DNA of 64,000 nucleotides from an uncultured Prevotellaceae bacterium (GCA_900316985.1 ONFE01000002.1:62001-126000), one strand, 5' to 3'; counted from the first letter of the stretch, positions 38,346-47,381 are shown. The notes: a model not told the origin generated them from the sequence alone. Made by a program: numbers and translations.

Positions 38346-38377
38346 CAAAGGTAATGCAATATTTTGGAACATCCAAA
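38346..38377 (-). promoter_or_regulatory. Promoter of tRNA-Cys
   Basis: TTTG (38374-38377 on the minus strand), 20 bases, TACCTTTG (38346-38353). Confidence 0.8.
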
Positions 38378-38385
38378 TTTTTCCG

Positions 38386-38601
38386 TTATTTTTTCTCGCC
38401 GCAGGGTGCTTTTTGTCGCTTACCAAAGGGCGAAAGACCGGATTTTCCCTTGCGCTGCGCATCACGGATTTCCTTGAGCTGGCATCCCTCACACCCGTAA
38501 CAAGGGTCGTTTGCAGCCCGCAGTGCGCGATAGATGCGCCATGCTGCATACATTACGGCAACGGCCAGCAGAATGGCCACTATGAGGTACTGGATATTCA
38601 T
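38386..38601 (-). CDS. FeoB-associated Cys-rich membrane protein-like
   Basis: A 71-residue protein: MNIQYLIVAILLAVAVMYAA is a single transmembrane helix, followed by a basic WRIYRALRAAND stretch and the CYGCEGCQLKEI cluster that marks FeoB-associated Cys-rich proteins. The C-terminal GKRQKAPCGEKK carries one more Cys. The clustered cysteines suggest metal binding. No feoB is in the window. It starts 25 bases after the MuiA-like gene on the same strand. An upstream in-frame ATG lies within that gene and is less likely. Confidence 0.75.
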   Translation of the reverse strand: MNIQYLIVAILLAVAVMYAAWRIYRALRAANDPCYGCEGCQLKEIRDAQRKGKSGLSPFGKRQKAPCGEKK

Positions 38602-38626
38602 TTTTGTAATACGGTCACGCTGATTC

Positions 38627-40534
38627 TCATTCCACAACCAATCGACGGTTCTTAGGATACTTGACACGATATTGAACAATGAACTCCCGCTGCTCATAGG
38701 GCTGGAGTTTCAGTTGCCATACGACAATACCCGTTGACTTATCCAACTGGCCGCCGCTGAGTTCCTCGGTGGTGACGGTGATATTAGAGTTCTGCGAGAC
38801 AGGTATCTGATCCTGCAGAGTGAGTGAAACAGTTTCCTTGCGGCTGTTCTTGACCGTGATGCGCCAAGTCATGTTCTGTTCCTGAGTGGAAGCCAGCAGA
38901 CGACGAGTGGAACGATCAGACACTTTCGTGCGCTGAATGTGGATTCCGTTATCCCTGCCTAATGAGAAATGCAGCGTGTCGCTGGTCACCATGGGATCGA
39001 GGATGGTCTTGCCGACGAACGAGTTCTCGAAATAGACATTGGTTTCGCCTTCGAGCAGATTATGCTGCTGCCAGTCGGTGGCATCGGCCACGAGGAAAGC
39101 ATCCTTGTCAGCCCTCGGAATACCAAGATACTGATAAGTGGCGGGAAGCTGGTAGCGGGCAATCTCGGTAGTAGTGGTCTTACCATCGGATGACAGCGTG
39201 AGCGGCTGTCTGATATCGAACTCGTAGCCGAACTGAGCCTTCTGCTCATTAACGGCAATCAGCTCGCTCTCAGGCATTTCCTTTGAAACGGTAATTCCCG
39301 ATACTTTTCCCTCAAGTGCCATAGCGGCATCTTCCTGTTTCTTGCTGCTGGCTCTGACTTTTCCAGGTTTGCTGATACCATAGCCGACGACCACAACTTC
39401 CTGTAATGCGGCATTATCCTCTTTCATTCTGACATTCAGGGTGGAATTGTTAACGCTGAGGGTTTGAGTAAGATACCCGACATAGGCGAATTTCAGTTGG
39501 TTCTTGCCACGGGGCATGGCGATGCTGTAGCGTCCGTTGACGTCAGTAACCGTACCTAGGCTTGTACCAACCACCATGACAGAACAACCTATCATTGGTT
39601 CTCCTTCTTCATCAATCACTACACCCGTCACGCTGCCCTCTACGGCCGACTCATAGTCATAGCGGGGAGCCTGCTTGCCGTAATCAATCCAATAGGTGCG
39701 CAACTCCGGAGCAATGTTGGAACGGTTTGGATTGGCCGACGAGAGGGTCACAGGAATGTTGTGCCATTCCTCTTTGGTGTTCTGGAACATGTTGGCCTTA
39801 TACGACAGTTGCAGGGGTTGGTCGAGTCCTTCGGAGCGAAGGTCGTAGGTGGGATACCAACCTGCATTTCTGACATAATAAGATAATTCGAACTCTACCT
39901 TACCAGCCTGCGGAACCTGTAGTTTAAGGTCTGCCTCGGTAAAAGCCTTCATCTTCAGATGGGCAATTGAATCAACAGTCTTTTCCTGTTTCTCACGTTT
40001 CTCGGCAAGCACTGCCAGTTCCTGGTCGATAGAAATCGCCTTTTTCTTCAGTTCAAGCATCTCTTGGGCATAGTAGTTGTTCAGTTCCTTGATATTGGCC
40101 AATGGGGTAACCACCGTGCGGTTGCCTGTCGAACAATTGGTCTTCAACAAGTCCAACTGTGCATTCACCACTTCCAGCTGTGCCTTCAGTTCTTTTTCTT
40201 TGTCGGTTGTTTGTTTTACCTTTTGTTCTGCCTCGCGCAACTGCTTAACTTGCTGCATGCTGTCAGGATATGTCGTACGATAGTTCACCCCGAGCACGGT
40301 GAGTTTTCCCCGTGCCTTGATTTGCATACTTTTCACGTCGGTATAGGGTGAAAGTCCTGTAAAGGTAATGACTTGCTCACCCGCCGTTAGGTTCACGGAA
40401 TGGGAACGTTCCACTTGAGCGCCATTGGTAAACACTGTTACGTGCTTAATATTTGCTGTTACTTTCTTGTTTTCGCCATTAGCCGCAGTCACCATCATCA
40501 GTGCCACAGCCATCAAAATAATTTTTGCTTTCAT
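38627..40534 (-). CDS. MuiA-like DUF4140/DUF4139 protein with inserted carboxypeptidase-regulatory domain
   Basis: A 635-residue exported protein: MKAKIILMAVALMMVTAANG is a signal peptide. The N-terminal DUF4140 region (HVTVFTNGAQVERSHSVNL) leads into a coiled coil at about 95-205 and then DUF4139 (SYYVRNAGWYPTYDLRSEG; the C-terminal part ends with QLKLQPYEQREFIVQYRVKY). Into DUF4139 at about 298-430 is inserted a domain like the N-terminus of SusC-type receptors: VEGSVTGVVIDEEGEPMIGC, GTVTDVNGRYSIAMPRG and LQEVVVVGYG. The family is named for mucoidy inhibition, but its biochemical role is unknown. Its promoter is consensus. Confidence 0.85.
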   Translation of the reverse strand: MKAKIILMAVALMMVTAANGENKKVTANIKHVTVFTNGAQVERSHSVNLTAGEQVITFTGLSPYTDVKSMQIKARGKLTVLGVNYRTTYPDSMQQVKQLREAEQKVKQTTDKEKELKAQLEVVNAQLDLLKTNCSTGNRTVVTPLANIKELNNYYAQEMLELKKKAISIDQELAVLAEKREKQEKTVDSIAHLKMKAFTEADLKLQVPQAGKVEFELSYYVRNAGWYPTYDLRSEGLDQPLQLSYKANMFQNTKEEWHNIPVTLSSANPNRSNIAPELRTYWIDYGKQAPRYDYESAVEGSVTGVVIDEEGEPMIGCSVMVVGTSLGTVTDVNGRYSIAMPRGKNQLKFAYVGYLTQTLSVNNSTLNVRMKEDNAALQEVVVVGYGISKPGKVRASSKKQEDAAMALEGKVSGITVSKEMPESELIAVNEQKAQFGYEFDIRQPLTLSSDGKTTTTEIARYQLPATYQYLGIPRADKDAFLVADATDWQQHNLLEGETNVYFENSFVGKTILDPMVTSDTLHFSLGRDNGIHIQRTKVSDRSTRRLLASTQEQNMTWRITVKNSRKETVSLTLQDQIPVSQNSNITVTTEELSGGQLDKSTGIVVWQLKLQPYEQREFIVQYRVKYPKNRRLVVE

Positions 40535-40575
40535 GTATATAATTTCTTTTCTATCATCAGTTGGTGTTTCGTATG

Positions 40576-40607
40576 CAAATTTAGTGTTTTATTCTTAAAG
40601 CAACAAA
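40576..40607 (-). promoter_or_regulatory. Promoter of the MuiA-like gene
   Basis: TTTG (40604-40607 on the minus strand), 20 bases, TAAATTTG (40576-40583). Confidence 0.75.
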
Positions 40608-40708
40608 CTTATTGGCATTTATGTTGCAAATCTTACCCCAGCAGGCGTTTTTATGTATCGATTAGCGTTAATCTTCTGAAATACCTTCGCTTTTACAAAC
40701 TTTTTTTG

Positions 40709-40716
40709 TACATTTG
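40709..40716 (+). promoter_or_regulatory. -7 box for the GHL10 gene (near-leaderless)
   Basis: TACATTTG ends five bases before the ATG, so the mRNA would begin close to the start codon. The -33 element is weak. Confidence 0.55.
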
Positions 40717-40721
40717 CGCCT

Positions 40722-42200
40722 ATGAAAAGACTTTTTCTGATTTTATTGACCGTAGTGCTGTGCCAGCAGACGATGATGGCACAGGGGCAGAAACGTGAGT
40801 TTAGAGGTGCCTGGATACAGGCGGTGAACGGACAATGGACGGGCGTGGGCCGCGACCAGATGCAGCGAACGCTGACTTATCAGTTGGACGAGTTGCTCAA
40901 AGACGGGGTGAATGCCATTTTCTTTCAGGTGCGTCCGGAATGCGATGCGCTCTACCAGAGCAGCATTGAACCGTGGAGCCGTTTCCTGACGGCACAGCAG
41001 GGTAGAGCACCGCAGCCTTACTGGGACCCCCTGAAATGGATGGTTGACGAATGCCACAAGCGAGGCATGGAACTGCACGCATGGATTAATCCCTACCGTG
41101 CGAAGACAAAGACCACACACGAGCTGGCCAGCAACCACATTGCCATTCAGCATCCTGAGCGCGTGTTCAACTATGACGGGCAATTTATTCTGAATCCTGC
41201 ACTCCCTGAGAACCGTGCGTTCATCTGTCATGTCTGTGGCGACATCCTGCGCCGCTATGATGTAGATGGTCTTCATTACGACGATTATTTCTATCCCTAT
41301 CCTGTAGCCGGACAGCCGATTCCCGACCAGCAGTACTTTGCAGCCAATCCCCGCGGATTCAACAATATAGGCGACTGGCGCAGGGACAACGTGAGTCTGT
41401 TCGTGAAAGAACTGTGTGACACGGTCCGCGCCGTGAAGCCCTGGGTGAAGGTGGGTGTGTCGCCCTTCGGCATCTACCGCAACAAGCGCAGCTCTGACAT
41501 CGGCAGTAACACCAACGGACTGCAGAATTATGATGACCTCTATGCCGACATCCTGCTCTGGGTGAACAATGGATGGGTGGACTACTGTGTGCCACAGATT
41601 TACTGGGAGATCGGCAACAAGGCCGCCGATTACGAGACGCTGATCAAATGGTGGAACCAGTACTGCGGCAACCGCCCATTATATATAGGTGAGGATGTGG
41701 AGCGTACAGTAAAAAACGCTGACCCGAAGAATCCCGCCAGTCATCAGATGCCCGCGAAGTTCCGCCTGCATGAACAACTGCCTAACGTAAAGGGAACTGT
41801 TCTCTGGTATGCAAAGGCAGCCGTTGACAATATTGGCAACTACGGCACGATGCTGCGCACGGTCTATTGGAAGCATCCGGCCCTGCAGCCTGAAATGCCG
41901 TGGATTGACAAGAAGGCTCCGAAGAAAGTGAAGAAGCTGAAGGCCGTTGATTTCGGACAAGGTCCGATGCTGATGTGGACGGCTCCGAAAGGCAAGACGT
42001 GGAAGGATGAAGCGGTACGCTACGTGGTCTATCGTTTCGCAAAGGGTGAGCGTGTGGACATTCAGGATGCGTCGAAGATCGTGGCCATCACGGGGACGAC
42101 GTCGTATGAACTGCCGCACGTGAAGGACAAGAGCACTTGGGTAGTGACGGCGCTCGACCGCCTGAGCAATGAGAGTAAAATAAAGAAGGTGAAGCATTGA
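40722..42200 (+). CDS. GHL10 family (DUF187) glycoside hydrolase-like protein
   Basis: A 492-residue exported protein: MKRLFLILLTVVLCQQTMMA signal peptide, then a TIM barrel with EFRGAWIQAVNGQWTG, NAIFFQVRPECDALYQSSIE, GMELHAWINPYRAKT, YDVDGLHYDDYFYPYP and GVSPFGIYRN, all GHL10 (YngK-like) signatures. DYCVPQIYW is a later barrel strand. The last 90 residues (about 400-490, e.g. VRYVVYRFAKGERVD) form a fibronectin-III-like domain. A role in peptidoglycan or polysaccharide turnover is usual for the family, but the substrate is not known. Confidence 0.9.
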   Translation: MKRLFLILLTVVLCQQTMMAQGQKREFRGAWIQAVNGQWTGVGRDQMQRTLTYQLDELLKDGVNAIFFQVRPECDALYQSSIEPWSRFLTAQQGRAPQPYWDPLKWMVDECHKRGMELHAWINPYRAKTKTTHELASNHIAIQHPERVFNYDGQFILNPALPENRAFICHVCGDILRRYDVDGLHYDDYFYPYPVAGQPIPDQQYFAANPRGFNNIGDWRRDNVSLFVKELCDTVRAVKPWVKVGVSPFGIYRNKRSSDIGSNTNGLQNYDDLYADILLWVNNGWVDYCVPQIYWEIGNKAADYETLIKWWNQYCGNRPLYIGEDVERTVKNADPKNPASHQMPAKFRLHEQLPNVKGTVLWYAKAAVDNIGNYGTMLRTVYWKHPALQPEMPWIDKKAPKKVKKLKAVDFGQGPMLMWTAPKGKTWKDEAVRYVVYRFAKGERVDIQDASKIVAITGTTSYELPHVKDKSTWVVTALDRLSNESKIKKVKH

Positions 42201-42241
42201 GCTTCACCTTTCTTATTTATGCGGGTTGTGTTTGACCCCTT

Positions 42242-42682
42242 TTATTTCATCAGATCCTTAAAGAAGTCGTCGAGTTCCTTGTCGAGTCCTTCCATCAGGT
42301 CACCACTGACGATGATGGTGTCGTCGTCGGCCAGATAGAGTTCGCCGATGTTTTCCTTATCGTCATTTTCGAGCACAATGCTGAAGGGCTTGAGTATGCC
42401 GAGGTTATCCACGGTGTTACGATGGCGCTTCAGCTGGTTGCGCAGGATGAGGAGCACCTGGTCGTAGAAGTTCTCATCTTTGTTCTCGATCCATTGCTCT
42501 ACGACACAACGTGTAATTTCCTGATCATCGTCGTCGAAGGCCAGCATCTCACCGCTGTCTTGCGTCACCCGGATGTGGATGTCGGTGAGCAGCAAGGCTT
42601 CGTCGCCGTGCATGGGGAATTTCTGAGCAATCTTGTTGATGAAGCGCTCAATCTGCTGTTGTGTCTGTTCGTTTGCTTTCAT
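42242..42682 (-). CDS. Unrecognised conserved-looking 146-residue cytoplasmic protein
   Basis: MKANEQTQQQIERFINKIAQ, then ALLLTDIHIRVTQDSGEMLA, and a very acidic C-terminal half (ENDDKENIGELYLADDDTII and DKELDDFFKDLMK). No signal peptide, membrane helix or known motif. The paired beta strands with acidic turns suggest a small single-domain protein. The start was chosen over an upstream extension that would run into the duplicated promoter repeat, whose translation is low-complexity. It is transcribed alone and converges on the GHL10 gene. Confidence 0.75.
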   Translation of the reverse strand: MKANEQTQQQIERFINKIAQKFPMHGDEALLLTDIHIRVTQDSGEMLAFDDDDQEITRCVVEQWIENKDENFYDQVLLILRNQLKRHRNTVDNLGILKPFSIVLENDDKENIGELYLADDDTIIVSGDLMEGLDKELDDFFKDLMK

Positions 42683-42703
42683 ATCTTGGTTTCTATTTTG
42701 GTG

Positions 42704-42734
42704 CAAAGATAGTGCAAACGAATGAAAAATCAAA
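42704..42734 (-). promoter_or_regulatory. Proximal promoter copy of the 146-residue gene
   Basis: On the minus strand TTTG (42731-42734), 19 bases, TATCTTTG (42704-42711). It lies inside the first copy of a 53-bp direct repeat. Confidence 0.75.
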
Positions 42735-42840
42735 ATGAAAGACGAAGTTTTTCGGTTTTGTTTTTCTGAGTGCAGTCTTTTCTTATGAAAAGATAGTACA
42801 TACGAATGAGAAAACAAAATGAAAGACGAAGTTTTTCGAT
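42705..42840. repeat. Duplicated 53-bp promoter-bearing repeat
   Basis: Copies at 42705-42757 and 42788-42840 share ATGAAAGACGAAGTTTTTCG exactly and most of the rest. The distal copy has TATCTTTT instead of TATCTTTG in its -7 box. Confidence 0.85.
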
Positions 42841-42900
42841 TCTTTGCAAACGTTAACGTAAAAGAAAAGTTAACGAAATCGTAAATTCTTCCGTTTTTTA

Positions 42901-42931
42901 TTTGCAATTCTAAATATTAGTTGTATCTTTG
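42901..42931 (+). promoter_or_regulatory. Promoter of rseC-rnf
   Basis: TTTG (42901-42904), 19 bases, TATCTTTG (42924-42931). The leader contains an AACTCC / GGAGTT hairpin (42940-42966) before the ATG at 42982. Confidence 0.8.
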
Positions 42932-42981
42932 CAATTGCAAACTCCACTTTGCAAATAAGAGGAGTTGGTACTACTTAAAAA

Positions 42982-43395
42982 ATGAGCAGCAAGATTAGTC
43001 ATAGCGGCATTGTGGAATCGGTGGAGCCCGATTGTCTGCATGTGCGTATTCTTCAAACTTCAGCCTGTGCCAGTTGTAAGGCAGCCAGCCATTGCAATGC
43101 AGCCGAGAACAAGGAGAAAACTGTCGATGTCTACGGTATTGCCGATACATCCTTGTATCGTATTGGGCAGGAGGTGAACGTGACGGCCTCGATGCGGGTG
43201 GGAATGAATGCCGTGTTGCTGGCTTTTGTCATTCCATTCGTCATCCTGCTGGCAGTGCTTTTCATCGGCAGTCGGTTTATAGCTGACGAAGCTGTTGTAG
43301 CCCTGCTGAGCATTGCGTGCCTGATTCCCTATTATGTAGGGCTTTATATGATGCGTTCCAGACTGCGCGAGCGATTCACTTTTCGCATAGAATAG
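42982..43395 (+). CDS. rseC: SoxR-reducing system protein RseC family
   Basis: A 137-residue inner-membrane protein. The N-terminal domain has the Cys-rich TSACASCKAASHCNAAENKE segment (CxxC...C) typical of RseC. Two transmembrane helices follow (NAVLLAFVIPFVILLAVLFI and VVALLSIACLIPYYVGLYMM). It works with the Rnf/Rsx complex in electron transfer to SoxR in E. coli; in Bacteroidetes it simply travels with rnf. It heads the operon, 38 bases before rnfB. Confidence 0.92.
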   Translation: MSSKISHSGIVESVEPDCLHVRILQTSACASCKAASHCNAAENKEKTVDVYGIADTSLYRIGQEVNVTASMRVGMNAVLLAFVIPFVILLAVLFIGSRFIADEAVVALLSIACLIPYYVGLYMMRSRLRERFTFRIE

Positions 43396-43433
43396 TTTCG
43401 AGATTTTAATAACTAAAACATATACAAAGAATT

Positions 43434-44321
43434 ATGAGCTTTATTTTAACAGCAGTCATCGTACTTGGAGCCATTGCCCTTATTGCGGCGGTGATTCTCT
43501 ATGTATGCTCCAAGAAGTTTGCTGTCAAGGAAGACCCCCGTATTGCTCAGGTTTCGGCCCTTCTGCCCGGTGCCAATTGTGGCGGCTGCGGATTCCCCGG
43601 ATGTTCGGGTATGGCCGATGCCTTGGTGAAAGGGGCTGATGCCGGTTCGCTTGAGGGGCTGATGTGCCCCGTGGGCGGAGCCGATGTGATGGGCCAGGTG
43701 GCCGACCTGCTGGGTATGGCCATTGCAAACACCGACCCGATGGTGGCCGTTGTGCGTTGTAATGGAACCTGCGAGTTGCGTCCGCGCATGGCCGAGTATA
43801 ATGGATTGCGCACCTGTACGGCGATGAATGCCTGTGGCGCTGGTGAGACAGGCTGCGGTTACGGCTGTCTGGGCTGTGGCGACTGTGTGGCTGCCTGCCA
43901 GTTTGATGCCATCCACATGAATCCTGAAACAGGACTGCCCGAAGTGGATGAGGACAAATGTACGGCATGCGGTGCCTGTACGAAAGCTTGTCCTCGCCAT
44001 ATCATCGAACTCCGCAAAAAGGGTCCGAAGGGGCGTCGCATCTACGTGAGCTGCATGAACAAGGACAAGGGCGCTGCGGCTATGAAGGCCTGCAAGGCTG
44101 CCTGTATCGGCTGCGGCAAGTGTGAGAAGGAGTGTAAGTTTGAGGCTATCACCATCACGAACAACCTGAGCTACATCGACTTCAACAAGTGCCGCATGTG
44201 TAAGAAGTGTGTGGAGGCTTGTCCCACGAAGGCCATCCATGCCGTGAATTTCCCGGCACCGAAGCCGAAGCCTGCAGTTGTAGAAGAAACCATTAAAGAA
44301 GAAAAGGAGGCCCAAGTATGA
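43434..44321 (+). CDS. rnfB: Rnf complex subunit B, ferredoxin-type iron-sulfur protein
   Basis: A 295-residue electron carrier of the ion-translocating ferredoxin:NAD oxidoreductase. An N-terminal membrane anchor (FILTAVIVLGAIALIAAVIL) is followed by the Fe-S domain with GANCGGCGFPGCSGMADAL, then several ferredoxin 4Fe-4S motifs (CGYGCLGCGDCVAAC, CTACGACTKACPRH, CIGCGKCEKEC, CRMCKKCVEACPTKAI). The C-terminal tail is Lys/Glu/Pro-rich. The stop overlaps the rnfC ATG by four bases. Confidence 0.96.
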   Translation: MSFILTAVIVLGAIALIAAVILYVCSKKFAVKEDPRIAQVSALLPGANCGGCGFPGCSGMADALVKGADAGSLEGLMCPVGGADVMGQVADLLGMAIANTDPMVAVVRCNGTCELRPRMAEYNGLRTCTAMNACGAGETGCGYGCLGCGDCVAACQFDAIHMNPETGLPEVDEDKCTACGACTKACPRHIIELRKKGPKGRRIYVSCMNKDKGAAAMKACKAACIGCGKCEKECKFEAITITNNLSYIDFNKCRMCKKCVEACPTKAIHAVNFPAPKPKPAVVEETIKEEKEAQV

Positions 44322-45682
44322 AAGTGAAGACATTCCGCATTGGTGGCGTTCATCCCGATGAGAACAAGCTCACCAACGACAAGGTGACCGTGAAGGCCGA
44401 ACTTCCTGCTCAGGCCATCTTTCCGCTGTCACAGCATATCGGTGCACCCGCGAAGCCTGTCGTGGCCAAGGGTGATAAAGTGAAGGTAGGCACGCTGCTG
44501 GCCGAGGCTGGCGGTTTCGTGTCGGCTCCTATCTATTCCAGTGTCTCGGGTACAGTCTTTAAGATTGACGAGGCCGTCGATGCCACCGGTTACCGCAAGC
44601 CTGTGATTATTATTAAGGTGGAAGGCGATGAATGGGAAGAGAGCATTGACCGCAGCGAGAAACTGGAACTTGTCAAGGATCATCCCGAACTGACTCCCGA
44701 GGAAATCGTGGAGCGAGTGAAGAAGGCTGGCGTCACCGGTATGGGTGGTGCCGGATTCCCTACCTTTATTAAATTATGTCCGCCGCCTACTGCCAAAGCT
44801 GAGTGCGTTATTATCAATGCTGTGGAGTGCGAGCCTTATATCACCGCTGACTTCCGTCTGATGATGGAGAAGGCCGATGAGATTCTGGTGGGACTCGAAC
44901 TGTTGATGATGGCAGCAAAGGTTAAAGTCGGCTATATCGGCATTGAGGACAATAAGCCCGCAGCCATCGAATTGCTTACACAGAAGTGCGCTGAGAAATT
45001 CTCGGGTACCGACTTCCAGGTGGAGGTTGTACCCTTGGCAAAGAAATATCCGCAGGGTGGTGAAAAGCAACTCGTAGATGCCGTGATCCGCCGTCAGGTG
45101 CCAGCACCTCCAGCCATCCCTGTCAATGTTGGAGCGATTGTTCAGAATGTAGGTACTGCCTATGCTGTGTATGAGGCAGTTATGAAGAACAAACCATTGT
45201 TCGAACGTTACACCACCGTGACTGGTAAGCAGCTGAAGAATCCCGGCAACTTCCTGGTTCGCATGGGTACGCCCATGAGTCAGCTGATTGATGCCTGTGG
45301 CGGTTTGCCCGAGGGCGACAATAAGATCTTGGCCGGTGGTCCGATGATGGGTAAGGCCCTTACCTCCACGGAGGTTCCCGTCTGCAAGGGAACGAACTCC
45401 GTGACCGTGCTCACCGACGATGATGCACGCCGCAAAGAGCCGCAGCCCTGCATCCGTTGTGCCAAGTGCGTTAGTGCCTGTCCTATGGGACTGGAGCCCT
45501 TCCTGCTGGCTACCTGCAGCAGCAAGAAGATGTGGGAAAAGGTGGAGGCCGAGGACATCACCTCCTGTATCGAGTGTGGTTCCTGCCAGTTCACCTGTCC
45601 CGCCCATCGTCCGTTGCTCGACAATATCCGTCTGGGCAAATCCACGGTGATGGGTATCATCCGCGCCCGTAATGCAAAATAA
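44318..45682 (+). CDS. rnfC: Rnf complex subunit C
   Basis: A 454-residue peripheral subunit that binds NADH/FMN and passes electrons to the membrane part. It contains the NuoF-like Rossmann region (GMGGAGFPTFIKLCPP near 150, VINAVECEPYITADFRLMME near 170) and a GGPMMG loop near 345. Two C-terminal 4Fe-4S motifs follow (CIRCAKCVSACPMGLEP and CIECGSCQFTCPAHRPLLD). The length is the short Bacteroidetes form without a long Lys/Ala tail. Confidence 0.97.
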   Translation: MKVKTFRIGGVHPDENKLTNDKVTVKAELPAQAIFPLSQHIGAPAKPVVAKGDKVKVGTLLAEAGGFVSAPIYSSVSGTVFKIDEAVDATGYRKPVIIIKVEGDEWEESIDRSEKLELVKDHPELTPEEIVERVKKAGVTGMGGAGFPTFIKLCPPPTAKAECVIINAVECEPYITADFRLMMEKADEILVGLELLMMAAKVKVGYIGIEDNKPAAIELLTQKCAEKFSGTDFQVEVVPLAKKYPQGGEKQLVDAVIRRQVPAPPAIPVNVGAIVQNVGTAYAVYEAVMKNKPLFERYTTVTGKQLKNPGNFLVRMGTPMSQLIDACGGLPEGDNKILAGGPMMGKALTSTEVPVCKGTNSVTVLTDDDARRKEPQPCIRCAKCVSACPMGLEPFLLATCSSKKMWEKVEAEDITSCIECGSCQFTCPAHRPLLDNIRLGKSTVMGIIRARNAK

Positions 45683-45715
45683 TTAAACCGTAAATAAGTA
45701 AAAACAAATACAACA

Positions 45716-46735
45716 ATGGGAAAACTTGTAGTTTCATTGTCACCGCATGCACATGGCAACGACAGCGTTGAGAAGAACATGTACGGCGTGATTATCGCCT
45801 TGATTCCGGCGCTTGTGGTCTCGCTCCTGTATTTCGGACTGGGGTCGGCCATCGTGCTTGCCACGTCGGTGATTGCCTGTGTCTTTTTCGAATGGGCTAT
45901 CACCAAATATCTCTTAGGTCGTGAGAAGTCAACCATCTGCGACGGTTCGGCCATCCTTACCGGTCTGCTCCTAGGCTTCAACCTTCCTTCCAACCTCCCC
46001 ATCTGGATTATCATCATCGGTGCACTGGTAGCCATTGGCATTGGCAAGATGACTTTCGGCGGACTAGGTAACAATCCCTTCAACCCCGCACTCGTAGGCC
46101 GCTGCTTCCTGCTCGTGTCGTTCCCCGCACAGATGACCTCATGGCCGGTGCCCGGACAGCTCACCACTTATCTGGATGCGCAGACAGGTGCCACGCCGCT
46201 GGCAATCATGAAGAATGCCATCAAGGCCGGCGACCCTTCCATCCTGGAACAGTTGCCTTCATCGATGAACCTGCTTATCGGTAACCATGTGAGTCCCGAC
46301 GCAAGCGTCATCCTCGGCTCTGGTACCGCAGGCGAAATCTGTGCTTTGGCACTCCTGCTGGGCTTGGCTTACATGCTTTGGAAGAAGATTATTACCTGGC
46401 ATATCCCTGTAAGCATCATTGGAACCGTATTCGTTATCAGCGGACTGATGCATCTTGCAGATCCATCCTATGCCAATCCTGTTGCCGTGATTCTTTCCGG
46501 TGGCCTTATGCTCGGTGCCATCTTCATGGCAACCGATTACGTTACATCGCCCATGACGCCTAAGGGACAGCTTATCTATGGTGTGTGCATCGGCTTCCTG
46601 ACGATTGTCATCCGCAACTGGGGAAGTTATCCAGAAGGTATGTCGTTCGCCATTCTTATCATGAACGGCTTCACTCCGCTCATCAACACTTACATCAAAC
46701 CCAAGCGCTTCGGTGAAGTGCCTGAAAAGAAATAA
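45716..46735 (+). CDS. rnfD: Rnf complex subunit D
   Basis: A 339-residue integral membrane subunit, with about nine to ten helices, that carries covalent FMN and takes part in ion translocation. The flavinylation site is the TGATPLAIMK segment near 162. Conserved NNPFNPALVGRCFLL and DYVTSPMTPKGQLIYG segments are present. It begins 33 bases after rnfC and ends 13 bases before rnfG. Confidence 0.97.
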   Translation: MGKLVVSLSPHAHGNDSVEKNMYGVIIALIPALVVSLLYFGLGSAIVLATSVIACVFFEWAITKYLLGREKSTICDGSAILTGLLLGFNLPSNLPIWIIIIGALVAIGIGKMTFGGLGNNPFNPALVGRCFLLVSFPAQMTSWPVPGQLTTYLDAQTGATPLAIMKNAIKAGDPSILEQLPSSMNLLIGNHVSPDASVILGSGTAGEICALALLLGLAYMLWKKIITWHIPVSIIGTVFVISGLMHLADPSYANPVAVILSGGLMLGAIFMATDYVTSPMTPKGQLIYGVCIGFLTIVIRNWGSYPEGMSFAILIMNGFTPLINTYIKPKRFGEVPEKK

Positions 46736-46748
46736 GGAGGAGAAGAAT

Positions 46749-47381
46749 ATGGAAAAACTGAAATCATCAATTACCAATATGGCGCTTGTGCTCACGGGCG
46801 TTGCCGTCATTACAGGCGGTATCCTCGCTTACGTGAACCACGTTACGGAAGGTCCTATCGCTGAACAGAACAAGCTGACGCTCCAGAATGGTATCAAGTC
46901 GGTGATGGGTGGGGGAGACCTTACCGTGAGCAAGACCGACACCGTGCGCCAGAATGATGCCAAGGGCAAGGAACTTACGTATATCATCTATCAGACGCAG
47001 GACAAGCAGCAGAAGGACCTCGGGGCTGCCGTGGAGAGTACCACTGGCGGTTTCGGAGGTGACCTGAAAGTGCTCGTCGGCTTTGACCCTCAAGGCAATA
47101 TCCTGGGCTACACCATTCTGGCCCACGCCGAGACTCCTGGACTTGGAGCCAAGGCCGACAAGTGGTTCCAGAAAGGAGAGAAGGGTGACATCATCGGAAA
47201 GAATCCCTCTGAGGAACTCATCGTGAGCAAGGACGGTGGAAAAGTGGATGCCATCACCGCATCGACCATCACCAGCCGTGCTTTCCTCTTGGCCGTGAAC
47301 AATGCTTATAAAGCCTATAAGGCTACGCCCATCGATGGCGAGACCGGTGCAACTAAACAAAAGAAGGAGGACAAAGAATGA
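46749..47381 (+). CDS. rnfG: Rnf complex subunit G
   Basis: A 210-residue subunit with one N-terminal membrane helix (SSITNMALVLTGVAVITGGI) and a periplasmic FMN-binding domain. The flavin is attached at a Thr in the DAITASTITSRAFL motif near 177, and GHAETPGLG-type residues (LAHAETPGLGAKADKWF) precede it. An earlier in-frame ATG lies inside rnfD, so the ATG giving MEKLKSS was chosen. The stop overlaps rnfE by four bases. Confidence 0.95.
   Translation: MEKLKSSITNMALVLTGVAVITGGILAYVNHVTEGPIAEQNKLTLQNGIKSVMGGGDLTVSKTDTVRQNDAKGKELTYIIYQTQDKQQKDLGAAVESTTGGFGGDLKVLVGFDPQGNILGYTILAHAETPGLGAKADKWFQKGEKGDIIGKNPSEELIVSKDGGKVDAITASTITSRAFLLAVNNAYKAYKATPIDGETGATKQKKEDKE

Noticed and set aside
42683..42907. 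N-terminal extension of the 146-residue protein
   Set aside because: The extra residues are translated from the duplicated promoter repeat and themselves repeat (NRKTSSFIL twice).
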